Origin: Streptosporangium oxazolinicum
Lineage (GTDB): Bacteria; Actinomycetota; Actinomycetes; Streptosporangiales; Streptosporangiaceae
NCBI RefSeq assembly: GCF_039537505.1
Contig: NZ_BAABAQ010000006.1
Coordinates: 1-64,000 of the forward strand
Direction: 5' to 3'
DNA length: 64,000 bases
Shown in pieces: positions 32,559 through 40,483 of this stretch; positions within the stretch are counted from its first letter, which is position 1, and each line of letters starts with the position of its first letter. A program made the translations under genes and the position numbers. Under the pieces are notes generated by a model. It was not told where the DNA came from, made no database searches, and was given only the letters and a program-made list of their open reading frames with translations.

Positions 32559-34530
32559 CGGTCTTCAGGGACTCGGTGAGCCAGCGGGACACCTTCAGCG
32601 CGCCTTCGGCGATCTTGCCGTCGGGGTCCTCCTTGACGCCGCCCCGCTCGTAGTCGACCTCGGCGATCAGGTTGCTGATCCGGAAGACCACGGTCACCTT
32701 GTAGGAGCCGCCGTACAGGTTGATGGAGTTGTACGCGCCGGAGGTGAACGCCTCCTCGCCGATGCCCCGCAGGTCCTTGGGCGGGAGAGGTTTGGGAGTG
32801 GTGAACTGGCCCTTGTCGACGAAGTCCTTCTTCTTGCCCGCCAGATACTCCCTGGCCCTCATCACCTCGGAGCCGTCCTGCCTCTGGGCGATCAGCCGGA
32901 CCCGCAGGTCGTACTTCTCGACGTTGGGCTTGCGCCAGTCGTGCTGGTTGAGCCAGTTGCAGACGGAACGCTCGACCTCCGAGCTCTTGAAACCCGGCAC
33001 GACCTCGTTCACCTGCTTCTCGTCGAGCAGGCTGCAGGCCCTGGGGGCCGTGGCGAAGCGGCCCTTGGCGCCGGAGGGCTCGGTGGCGGTGAGGCCGTCG
33101 TCGGAGTTCGTGACCAGCGAGGTGAGCAGGACACCGATGGTGACCGCCATGCCGAAGAGCAGCACACCGGTGAGTGCCACGACGGGCCGGGGTACGAGCA
33201 CCCCGGTCGTCCGCGTCGGAGGCTCGGCGGGCGGGCCCTCCGGTGCCGGGAGGGGGAGGGGGGCCGGTTCGCGCGAGGTGGGGGCGTCCTGCGGGTTCGG
33301 GTGGGGCGGCGTGGTGCCGGGCGGGACGGGCGGAACGGGGGCGCCGGGGTGGGGCGGGCCCTGCTGAGGTGAGCCCTGCTGGGGCGGGCCGGGGTGGGAC
33401 GGGCCCTGGAGGGAGGTGCCCTGCTGCGGCGGGACCGAGGGCGGGGCCTGCCAGAGGATCGGCGTGCCGGGGGAGGAGGAGAGCGCGACCTGCGGGGGGA
33501 CGGGGACGTCCTGAACGGGAAGTCTCGCGGTGATCGCGGACATCTGCTCGGCCAGGGTCTTCCTGAAGGGCGCGGTCGACTCCCCAGCGCTGACCGGAGC
33601 GGTCCCGTCGTCCTCCTGCCTCCCGGCGGTGCCGGACGCTCCGGGCCCCCCGGGCCCCCCGGGCGGCGCGGTCGCGTCGTACCTCTGGGGTCCCGTCGTC
33701 GAGGCGGATCCTGTCGCGGCGGGTCCGGTCATACCCGGGCCTGTCATGCCCGGTCCGGGTGTGGTGGCCGCTCCCGGTGCCCCGGCCGCTCCGGATGCCC
33801 CGGGGCCCGGGAGGGGCGCCTGCCCGAAGGCCGCCGGCGTCCCGGCGGCGGTCCCAGCGGCGAAGGGGGGAAAGGACCCGGAAGGGGTGAGGGGGCCGGA
33901 GGCTCCCGGATCGGGGGCTCCCGCGGCCTGCGGGAACGGGCCGCCCGAGGCCGGGGGGAGCGTACCCGCGGGGGGCTGCGCGACCGGGGGTTCGGGACGG
34001 TACTGGGAAACGTCGATCAGGGCGGCGCGCAGGGCGACCGGGTCGGGCCGCTGGGCGGGATCGCCCGCGAGCAGGTGGAACAGGACGGGCGCGATCGGGC
34101 CCGCGTTGTCCAGGGAACCGCCGGGCGACGGCGGACGGCCCTCGACGGCGGTGTAGAGGGTCGCGCCGAGCGACCACAGGTCGGCGGCCGGGCTGGTCAC
34201 CCCCTCGGGAGAGGTGAAGAGCGAGGACGGCAGGGACGGCCCGGCGAGGACGATCTGCTCGTACGGGCCGAGCAGCACCGAACTCGGCCGCACGTCGCCG
34301 TGGAGCATGCCCTGCCGGTGCATCGCCACGAGCTGGTCCAGCACGGCCACCCCGACCACCGCTGCCTGCTGGGGGGACATCGGCCCGAACCGGGCGACCA
34401 CCTGTTCCAGCGAGCTCTGCTCAAGCATCGGCGCGCCCTCGGCTCCGGCGATCCCGGGCCCCGGCGCGGGGGGAGCGGCCTGCCCGCCCGCGTGCCTGCC
34501 CTGCGATCGAGGGACGTCTGGATGGTTCAT
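32551..34530 (-). CDS. Truncated pseudokinase (C-lobe only) with ectodomain
   Basis: 659 residues. ATG at 34530 overlaps the upstream kinase stop (ATGA), fixing the start. The N-lobe (Gly loop, ATP lysine, alpha-C) is absent. A C-lobe remains: MLHGDVRPSSVLL (HGD at 77-79), IVLAGP where DFG should be, TSPEG for APE, then ADLWSLGATLYTAVEGRPP. A 330-residue Pro/Gly/Gln-rich linker (about 150-485) precedes a transmembrane helix (VVALTGVLLFGMAVTIGVLL) and an ectodomain beginning RACSLL with C-x-W downstream. It cannot be a kinase as it stands and probably serves as scaffold or receptor. Confidence 0.87.
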   Translation of the reverse strand: MNHPDVPRSQGRHAGGQAAPPAPGPGIAGAEGAPMLEQSSLEQVVARFGPMSPQQAAVVGVAVLDQLVAMHRQGMLHGDVRPSSVLLGPYEQIVLAGPSLPSSLFTSPEGVTSPAADLWSLGATLYTAVEGRPPSPGGSLDNAGPIAPVLFHLLAGDPAQRPDPVALRAALIDVSQYRPEPPVAQPPAGTLPPASGGPFPQAAGAPDPGASGPLTPSGSFPPFAAGTAAGTPAAFGQAPLPGPGASGAAGAPGAATTPGPGMTGPGMTGPAATGSASTTGPQRYDATAPPGGPGGPGASGTAGRQEDDGTAPVSAGESTAPFRKTLAEQMSAITARLPVQDVPVPPQVALSSSPGTPILWQAPPSVPPQQGTSLQGPSHPGPPQQGSPQQGPPHPGAPVPPVPPGTTPPHPNPQDAPTSREPAPLPLPAPEGPPAEPPTRTTGVLVPRPVVALTGVLLFGMAVTIGVLLTSLVTNSDDGLTATEPSGAKGRFATAPRACSLLDEKQVNEVVPGFKSSEVERSVCNWLNQHDWRKPNVEKYDLRVRLIAQRQDGSEVMRAREYLAGKKKDFVDKGQFTTPKPLPPKDLRGIGEEAFTSGAYNSINLYGGSYKVTVVFRISNLIAEVDYERGGVKEDPDGKIAEGALKVSRWLTESLKTDD

Positions 34531-36122
34531 CCGCTCGCTTTCTGCTTGTTCAAGGCGTTCGCGACCCATGTCGCGGTGGTGTGGGCGCCCGCCTGGATCG
34601 CCGGGCCGTCCTTGCTGCCGTCCACGACGGTGTAACCGACGTCGAGGACGAGGTTGTCCACGCGTACGACCACGTAGCTCTGCTCCAGCCTGCCTGTCTT
34701 GCGATTCTCGTAGACGTCGTAGCCGAACGCCTCGTCCCCGGCGGGTTTCACCGCCGTCGGGGCGGTGGAGCGGGAGGAGCGGATTCCGGCCTGGATCTCC
34801 GGCCAGCTCCAGGCGTTCTCCCCGCTCGGTATGACGCTCTGGCGCCGGTTCACGAACAGCTCGTGGGCCTGTCGCGGGCTCTTGCCCCACTGGTCGCCGC
34901 CGGAGAGGCGCACCTCCAGCCCCATGCCCCTGGCCGCCCACTGGCAGCCGCCGTCGTTGGTCGGCTTGCCCTCGCCCGCCAGCGCGGGCAGCAGCTGCCT
35001 GGCCATGGCGCCGGGGATGAGCTCGCACACGTTCACCGGTGTGGCGAAGGCGCCGGGACTCTCGCTGAGCCTGACCCGCTTCTCGGCGGCCGTGGGGTCC
35101 GAGGTCAGCAGGAACGTCACCCCGAAGGTGACCGCGACGACCACCGCGATCCCGGCCGTCTCCACGGCGGCCCACAGCGCCGTGCGGCTCAGGCGCGGCT
35201 CGGGTGGCCGTACGGAGACGGAGACGGGGGCGGCGGGGCCGGGGCCGGGGCCGGGGGACGGCGGGGGGACGGACGGCGCGGCCGGTGTCTCGGCGGGCGT
35301 ACGACCGGCGGCCAGCTCTCCCAGCGAGCGGGCGACGTCCTCGAAGGACGGGCGGCCCTCGGGAATCGGGTGGAGCATGCGCGTCAGCAGCGGGCCCAGC
35401 TCGCCCGCGCGCTCCGGCGGCCTCGGCGGCTCGGTGAGCACCCGGCTGATCGCCGCGATGGGGCTCTCCGCGGGGTGCGGCGGCACCCCCTCGACGGCGA
35501 AGTAGAGCGTGGCGCCCAGGGACCACAGGTCGGAGGCGGGACCGCCGCGCTCGCCGCGCAGCCGTTCCGGCGCGATGTAGTTGGGCGAGCCGACCAGGTG
35601 GCCGGTCCGGCCAGAGGTGGCCTCGCCGTCGGCGACCGCGAAGCCGAAGTCGGTGAGGACGGCCTTGCCGGTCCTGGTGAGGAAGACGTTGCCCGGCTTG
35701 ACGTCGTGGTGGACCACCCCGGCGGCGTGGGCGGCACCGAGCGCGCTGAGGATGCCCACACCGATCCTGGCCGCCTGGTGCGCGGGCAGCGGGCTCCGGT
35801 CGCGGACGGTCCGCTCCAGGGACGCGCCGGACAGCAGCTCCATGACGAGCCAGGGCCGTTCCTGATCGATGACCACGTCGTGGACGGTCACGATCGAGGG
35901 ATGCTTGAGCCGGGCGGCGAGGTTGGCCTCCCGGAGCGCCGAGGCGAAGAGCTCCTGCCGCTTGACGGGATCGAGGTCAGGCGGGAGCCGTACCTCTTTC
36001 ACCGCCACGTCGCGGCCAAGCGTCTCGTCGGTGGCGAGCCAGACCGTGCCCGCCCCACCCTCGGCGAGAGGGTTCAGCAGCCGGTAACGGCTCGCCAGCA
36101 CTCGAGTGTCGATCCCGCTCAC
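34527..36122 (-). CDS. Transmembrane Ser/Thr protein kinase, first of operon (HHD variant)
   Basis: 531 residues. ATP lysine K42 (VAVKEV), loop motif HHD at 138-140 (GVVHHDVKPGN) instead of HRD, DFG 158-160, APE 184-186. Losing the HRD arginine (R to H) makes activity less dependent on activation-loop phosphorylation in known RD/non-RD kinases, so this may be a non-RD kinase. Pro-rich linker, transmembrane helix about 318-340, ectodomain beginning NVCELI with C-x-W and a GDEAFGYDVYEN segment. First gene of the four-kinase operon, divergent from an acyl-CoA ligase. Confidence 0.93.
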   Translation of the reverse strand: MSGIDTRVLASRYRLLNPLAEGGAGTVWLATDETLGRDVAVKEVRLPPDLDPVKRQELFASALREANLAARLKHPSIVTVHDVVIDQERPWLVMELLSGASLERTVRDRSPLPAHQAARIGVGILSALGAAHAAGVVHHDVKPGNVFLTRTGKAVLTDFGFAVADGEATSGRTGHLVGSPNYIAPERLRGERGGPASDLWSLGATLYFAVEGVPPHPAESPIAAISRVLTEPPRPPERAGELGPLLTRMLHPIPEGRPSFEDVARSLGELAAGRTPAETPAAPSVPPPSPGPGPGPAAPVSVSVRPPEPRLSRTALWAAVETAGIAVVVAVTFGVTFLLTSDPTAAEKRVRLSESPGAFATPVNVCELIPGAMARQLLPALAGEGKPTNDGGCQWAARGMGLEVRLSGGDQWGKSPRQAHELFVNRRQSVIPSGENAWSWPEIQAGIRSSRSTAPTAVKPAGDEAFGYDVYENRKTGRLEQSYVVVRVDNLVLDVGYTVVDGSKDGPAIQAGAHTTATWVANALNKQKASG

Positions 36123-36267
36123 CCCGTTCGCTTATCCCATCGCGGACAGCAACATAGTCACTTAGCGGCACATGAACCAATGAACGGTGATTCCGCCTCA
36201 TCCATTGACCCCTAGCTTCTGTTTTCGTAGTGTCACGAGCATCCTCACAAGGACCTCTGGAGTCGCG

Positions 36268-37989
36268 ATGAAGCGCCTGCACACGCAAGAGCGGATCGAC
36301 CGTTACACCGCCGGAGGCTGGTGGACCGGAGACACGATCGACCAGCTGCTACGTGCCCAGGTGAGCGCCCGTCCCGGCGCCCTCGCGATCGCCGACCCGC
36401 CCAACAAGGCCGACCTGCTGCCCGGTGAGATCAAGCGGCTCACCTGGTCCGAGCTGGACGCCGAGATCGACCGGGTGGCGGGGGTCCTGCGCGGCCGGGG
36501 GATCGGGCCGGGGGACGTGGTCGCCGTCCAGCTGCCCAACAGCGTGGAGCTCGCGGTCACCTTCCTCGCCGTGGTCAGGGTGGGGGCGGTGGTCACCCCG
36601 TTCCCCGTGCAGTACCGCGAGTACGAGCTGAACCAGCTCTGCGCCCTCGCCGGGGTCGTGATCTTCGTCACCTCGACGACCGCCGCCGCCCGGGTGCCGG
36701 AGAACATCCCGGCCCTCACCTGGCCCGAGCTGGACGCCGACCTCGACGCCGCGAGCGCCTCCCCGGTGGGTGAACCCGGTTCCGTCCAGCCCGGGGCGTC
36801 GGGTGTCCCGTCTGGGGCGCCGGGTGTTCCGTACGAGGCGCTGGATGTCCCGTCCGGGGCGTCGGGTGTCCCGTACGAGGCCCACCCCGCGGACCCCGTC
36901 ACGATCTGCTGGACCTCGGGCACCGAGGCCACTCCCAAGGGGGTGCCGAGGTGCCACTACGACTGGCTCGCGGTCGCCTCGACCTGCGCCGCGGCTCCCG
37001 GCCTCACCGAGGACGACGTCATCCTCAACCCCTTCCCCATGGTCAACATGGCGGGGATCGGCGGGGTCTTCCTGCCCTGGCTGAAGACCGGTTCCGTGCT
37101 CGTCCAGCACCACCCGTTCGACCTGCCGACCTACCTCGGGCAGATCGCGGCCGAGGGCGTCACCTACACCCTGGCCCCGCCCGCGCTGCTGTCGATGCTG
37201 CTCCAGCAGGAGGCGATCCTCGCCAGGACCGACCTCACCACGCTGACCCGGATCGGCTCGGGCTCGGCGCCGCTGCCGCCGCCGATGGTCAAGGGCTGGC
37301 AGGACCGGTACGGCATCGCGATCATCAATTTCTTCGGTTCCAACGAGGGCGTCGCGCTCCTCTCCGACCCGGTGCACATGCCCGACCCCGAGGACAGGGC
37401 CCGCTTCTTCCCCCGGCCCGACGCCCCGGGCACCACCTGGCCCGGCACCCTCGGCGCGACCAGGACCAAGCTGGTCGACCCCCTCGGCACGGAGATCGTC
37501 GAGGCCGGGATCCCCGGCGAGCTGTGCCTTTCGGGGCCGACCGTCTTCTCCGGTTACCTGCCGGGTACGGCCGCCGCCGACCCGTTCGACAGGGACGGCT
37601 ACCTGATGACCGGTGACGTGTTCGAGATCGCCGGAGACCAGGGGCAGTACCTGCGCTACGTCGACCGGGCCAAGGACCTGGTCATCAGGGGCGGTATGAA
37701 CATCGCCCCCGCCGAACTGGAGGCGCTGGTCTCCGGCCACCCGGCGGTGGCCGAGGTGGCGGTGGTCGGCTACGCCGACGAGGTCCTCGGCGAACGCGTC
37801 TGCGTCGTCCTCGTCCCCAAGCCCGGCCAGACCGTGGACCTCGCCTCGGTCGTGGACCACCTGCGGGGTAAGGGCATCGCCTCGTACAAGCTCCCCGAAC
37901 GCCTGGAGATCGTCGAGGCCCTGCCCCGCAACCCGCTGGGCAAGATCCTCAAGCGGGAGCTGAAGGAGTCGCTGGCGACAGGCGACTGA
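36268..37989 (+). CDS. AMP-binding acyl-CoA/aryl-CoA ligase
   Basis: A 573-residue adenylate-forming ligase that activates a carboxylic acid as acyl-AMP and transfers it to CoA. Landmarks are TICWTSGTEATPKGV (P-loop), FGSNEG, YLMTGDVFEI (A7, Asp), YVDRAKDLVIRGGMNIAPAE (hinge) and NPLGKILKRELK (catalytic Lys). ATG at 36268 has GGAG upstream; the longer open frame is not supported. A 39-residue repetitive insert lies just before the P-loop. The substrate is unknown. It is divergent from the kinase operon. Confidence 0.92.
   Translation: MKRLHTQERIDRYTAGGWWTGDTIDQLLRAQVSARPGALAIADPPNKADLLPGEIKRLTWSELDAEIDRVAGVLRGRGIGPGDVVAVQLPNSVELAVTFLAVVRVGAVVTPFPVQYREYELNQLCALAGVVIFVTSTTAAARVPENIPALTWPELDADLDAASASPVGEPGSVQPGASGVPSGAPGVPYEALDVPSGASGVPYEAHPADPVTICWTSGTEATPKGVPRCHYDWLAVASTCAAAPGLTEDDVILNPFPMVNMAGIGGVFLPWLKTGSVLVQHHPFDLPTYLGQIAAEGVTYTLAPPALLSMLLQQEAILARTDLTTLTRIGSGSAPLPPPMVKGWQDRYGIAIINFFGSNEGVALLSDPVHMPDPEDRARFFPRPDAPGTTWPGTLGATRTKLVDPLGTEIVEAGIPGELCLSGPTVFSGYLPGTAAADPFDRDGYLMTGDVFEIAGDQGQYLRYVDRAKDLVIRGGMNIAPAELEALVSGHPAVAEVAVVGYADEVLGERVCVVLVPKPGQTVDLASVVDHLRGKGIASYKLPERLEIVEALPRNPLGKILKRELKESLATGD
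36775..36890. repeat. In-frame minisatellite inside the acyl-CoA ligase gene
   Basis: Three to four imperfect copies of a unit encoding GASGVPSGAPGVPYEALDVPS-like sequence (GGGGCGTCGGGTGTCCCGT and variants) precede the AMP-binding P-loop. The repeats keep frame and encode a flexible surface loop. Alignable family members normally have a short linker here. Confidence 0.75.
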
Positions 37990-38096
37990 GCCCCGCGCCC
38001 CCGCTCCGGCGGTCCCCTGCTCTGGCCCTGGCCCCGGTCCCGGTCCACGCGACCGGCTCCGCGTATCCGCGTATCCGCATGGACCTCACGGAACGC

Positions 38097-38204
38097 TCGG
38101 AGGCGGGACTTGCCGGGTAGGGAGACACGGGGGCTCCGAGGGCCCGAGGCAGCGGAGGCGGGACTCTCTACGGCAGGAAGCCCGGGTTCATCGGAGGCGG
38201 GACT
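38097..38204. repeat. Three direct copies of CGGAGGCGGGACT in an intergenic spacer
   Basis: Copies start at 38098, 38153 and 38192. Each is followed by a variable GGCAGG/GCCGGG and GGGGCTCCG-type tail. They lie in the 254-bp convergent gap between the acyl-CoA ligase and the N-acetyltransferase genes. Spacing is uneven (55 and 39 bp), so this is not CRISPR. Confidence 0.7.
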
Positions 38205-38243
38205 CTCCATGGCAGGGAACGCGGGGGCTCCGGGCGCCCGGGG

Positions 38244-39092
38244 TCAGCGGGAGGCGGCCCATTTCTCGTGGGCGATCCACAGGCGCTGCCAGAGTTCGGC
38301 GCGTTCCGCGAGGGTGACGTCGGGCAGGGACAGGCCGAAGACGTCGGCCAGCATCTCGAAGTAGTCGCGCTCCGTCCACGCGGTCAGGGTGTGCTCACGG
38401 TCGCCGAGACGGGTCAGGACCAGGCCCCGCATGACGTCGACCCCGCTCGCGTCGCGCCGCTGGACCGTGGCCACGCGGACGAAGCCCGACTCGGGCGAGG
38501 TGGAGAAGAACTCGTGCCTCGCGGCGAACTCCCGCATCTCGGCGGGCGCGGCGCGGAAGTCCATGCCCAGGAAGTCGCCGCGCGGGTCGTGGTCGAACCG
38601 CCACCCGCCCGGCTCCACCTCGGAGGGACGCAGGCCGTACGTGAAGGGTCCCTGCCGGTATGTGCCCGCGACGAGCGGGAGCGGGTCGTGGATCGCGTCG
38701 CCCAGGCCCTGGTCGACCAGCCACTCTCCGCCGGGATTGCCCGGACCGGGCAGTCCCGAGACCGTGAGCACGAGGTGGCCGCCGTCCACGTTCGCCGGGA
38801 CCCCGGCGTGGCCCTGCACCCCGCCGCGATGCCGGGTCACCCGGTAGCCGAGCGCCCTCAGCAGCACGGAGAAGGCCCCGTTCAGGTGGTAGCAGTAGCC
38901 GCCCCGGCCCCGGACGATCCGCGCCGCCGACTCCACGGGGTCGACGGTCGTCGGGCGGCCCAGCCAGATCTCCATGCACTCGTACGGCACGCGCTCCGCG
39001 TGTGCCCGGTGCAGCAGGTGCAGCGACTCCACGCTCGGAGGCCCGTCGATCTTGACGCCGATCCTGCGGAGGTACGCGGTGACATCGATCAC
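38244..39092 (-). CDS. nat: Arylamine N-acetyltransferase
   Basis: A 282-residue enzyme transferring acetyl from acetyl-CoA to arylamines, hydrazines or related substrates. The Cys-His-Asp triad is C67 (RGRGGYCYHLNG), H106 (DGGHLVL) and D127 (LVDQGLGD). The GTG start at 39092 opens the family N-terminus (MIDVTAYLRRIG). The frame remains open upstream into the remnant of an ABC permease, but that part is a separate decayed gene. Full length. Related enzymes also act as amide synthases in ansamycin pathways, but no such cluster is visible here. Confidence 0.92.
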   Translation of the reverse strand: MIDVTAYLRRIGVKIDGPPSVESLHLLHRAHAERVPYECMEIWLGRPTTVDPVESAARIVRGRGGYCYHLNGAFSVLLRALGYRVTRHRGGVQGHAGVPANVDGGHLVLTVSGLPGPGNPGGEWLVDQGLGDAIHDPLPLVAGTYRQGPFTYGLRPSEVEPGGWRFDHDPRGDFLGMDFRAAPAEMREFAARHEFFSTSPESGFVRVATVQRRDASGVDVMRGLVLTRLGDREHTLTAWTERDYFEMLADVFGLSLPDVTLAERAELWQRLWIAHEKWAASR

Positions 39093-39155
39093 CCTGTCAC
39101 GGTAACGCCGAGATGGGCGCGTACCTAGCCTCGGACGTGCGCTTTCTCCGACAGA

Positions 39156-39263
39156 CGGGAGTGGTTTCCCGGACGCGCGAGAGTGCTTTCTCGAACGCGG
39201 GAGTGGTTTCTTGGACGCGCGGGAGCGGCTTCTCGAACAGACGGGAGCGGTCGTGAACGGCCG
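39156..39263. repeat. Five tandem copies of a ~22-bp unit
   Basis: Units begin CGGGAGTGG/CGAGAGTGC/CGGGAGCGG at 39156, 39178, 39198, 39220 and 39242 (period 20-22 bp), and most contain a TTCTCGAA or TTCCCGGA word. The array lies between the N-acetyltransferase start and the ABC-permease remnant. Confidence 0.75.
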
Positions 39264-39299
39264 CCGGTGCCCCGGCGGATGCCGGGGCGCGGGGCGTCG

Positions 39300-39497
39300 C
39301 GTCCGGTGGGGTGAGGCGCGGCGCATGGCCCGGGTGCCGACGAGCGGACCCAGCGCGGCCACGACCACGACCACGGCCGCGATCACGCCGCCGCCGGTGG
39401 CCGCTGAGACGATCTCACCGTCGAACAGGGCACGCTCGGCCTCCACGACGTACGTCAGCGGGTTGAGCCACGAGAGCACCCGAGACCAGTCCCCGGG
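39300..39497 (-). pseudogene. C-terminal remnant of an ABC-2 type transporter permease
   Basis: On the minus strand, about 60 codons read WSRVLSWLNPLTYVVEAERA, then LFDGEIVSAATGGGVIAAVV and VVVAALGPLVGTRAMRRA. This is the last two transmembrane segments and the tail of a DrrB/NodJ-type ABC-2 permease. Nothing upstream of GDWS resembles the rest of such a protein, and no ATPase gene is near. The remnant is fused in frame to the N-acetyltransferase reading frame through repeat DNA. It is evidence of a past deletion. Confidence 0.7.
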
Positions 39498-39648
39498 CCG
39501 TCGCTGACGGGCTCGTTTCCTTGGGACGCCACTGGTCCCGACGGGGGCCTCGCACGCGCGGCCGGTGGGTCAACCGATCACTGGGGTACGCAGAACCTTC
39601 ACAATTCGCCACAGGTCTTCTGCACGGCTCAGGTCTACGCTGCCGGAC

Positions 39649-40338
39649 ATGGCAATCCCTCAGCAACGACGTGTCCTCGTGGTCGAGGACGACGAGACGA
39701 TCGCGCGGGCCGTACGCCACAGACTGGCCGCCGAGGGTTTTGACGTGCAGGTCGTCGGGGACGGGCAGGCGGCGCTGGCCGCCTACGCGAGAACAGGACC
39801 CGACGTGGTGGTGCTCGACCGGCTGCTGCCCGGCCTCGACGGGCTGGAGGTGTGCCGGCGGATGCAGGCGGCCAGGCCGGTGCCGGTGCTCATGCTCACC
39901 GCGCTGGGCGAGGAGACCGACCTTCTGGTGGGACTGGGGGTCGGGGCCGACGACTACATGGCCAAGCCGTTCAGCATGCGCGAGCTGGTCGCCCGGGTGC
40001 ACGCCCTGCTGCGCCGGGTCGAACGGGCCTCCCAGCTGGCCGTGACCGACACGGTCATCCGCCTCGCCGACGTCGAGATCGACACCGCGGAGCGCCGCGT
40101 CTACGTGCGGGGCGCCGAGGCCCAGCTGACCAGGACCGAGTTCGACCTGCTCTGCCGTCTCGCCGAGCGCCCCGGCCAGGTCTTCGAGCGGGAACGGCTG
40201 CTCGCCGACATCTGGGGCTTCTCCGAGGCCGCGGCCACCCGCACCGTCGACAGCCATGTGCGCGCCCTGCGCCGCAAGCTCGGCCCCGGCGTCGTCCGTA
40301 CCGTCCACGGCGTCGGCTACGCCCTCGTCAAGCCATGA
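39649..40338 (+). CDS. OmpR/PhoB-family response regulator
   Basis: A 229-residue regulator. The receiver domain has D57 (VVVLDRLLPGLDG) and K106 (YMAKPFS). The C-terminal winged helix is at about 130-228 (LTRTEFDLLCRLAERPGQVF; TRTVDSHVRALRRKLG). The ATG at 39649 has no strong ribosome-binding site and sits about 60 bp after an AT-rich stretch, so the mRNA may be leaderless. Partner of the large histidine kinase 146 bp downstream. Confidence 0.93.
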   Translation: MAIPQQRRVLVVEDDETIARAVRHRLAAEGFDVQVVGDGQAALAAYARTGPDVVVLDRLLPGLDGLEVCRRMQAARPVPVLMLTALGEETDLLVGLGVGADDYMAKPFSMRELVARVHALLRRVERASQLAVTDTVIRLADVEIDTAERRVYVRGAEAQLTRTEFDLLCRLAERPGQVFERERLLADIWGFSEAAATRTVDSHVRALRRKLGPGVVRTVHGVGYALVKP

Positions 40339-40483
40339 ACCGGCGGCCGGTGCGCGCTCTCGGGCACGACGGTCGTGAACGCACGCGGTGGCGGGGCCGT
40401 GAACGCGGGCCCGCGTACGCCCCCGAAGCGGCATTCACGTCCGGACGAGAACCGATCGTCCTCTCCGTCACTCAGACACTCAT

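Noticed and set aside
36268..39092. Biosynthetic gene cluster (acyl-CoA ligase plus N-acetyltransferase as amide synthase)
   Set aside because: No polyketide, peptide synthetase or 3-amino-5-hydroxybenzoate genes in the window; the two genes are convergent and unrelated in context.
39156..39263. CRISPR array
   Set aside because: Units are contiguous at 20-22 bp with no unique spacers and no cas genes; it is a tandem repeat.
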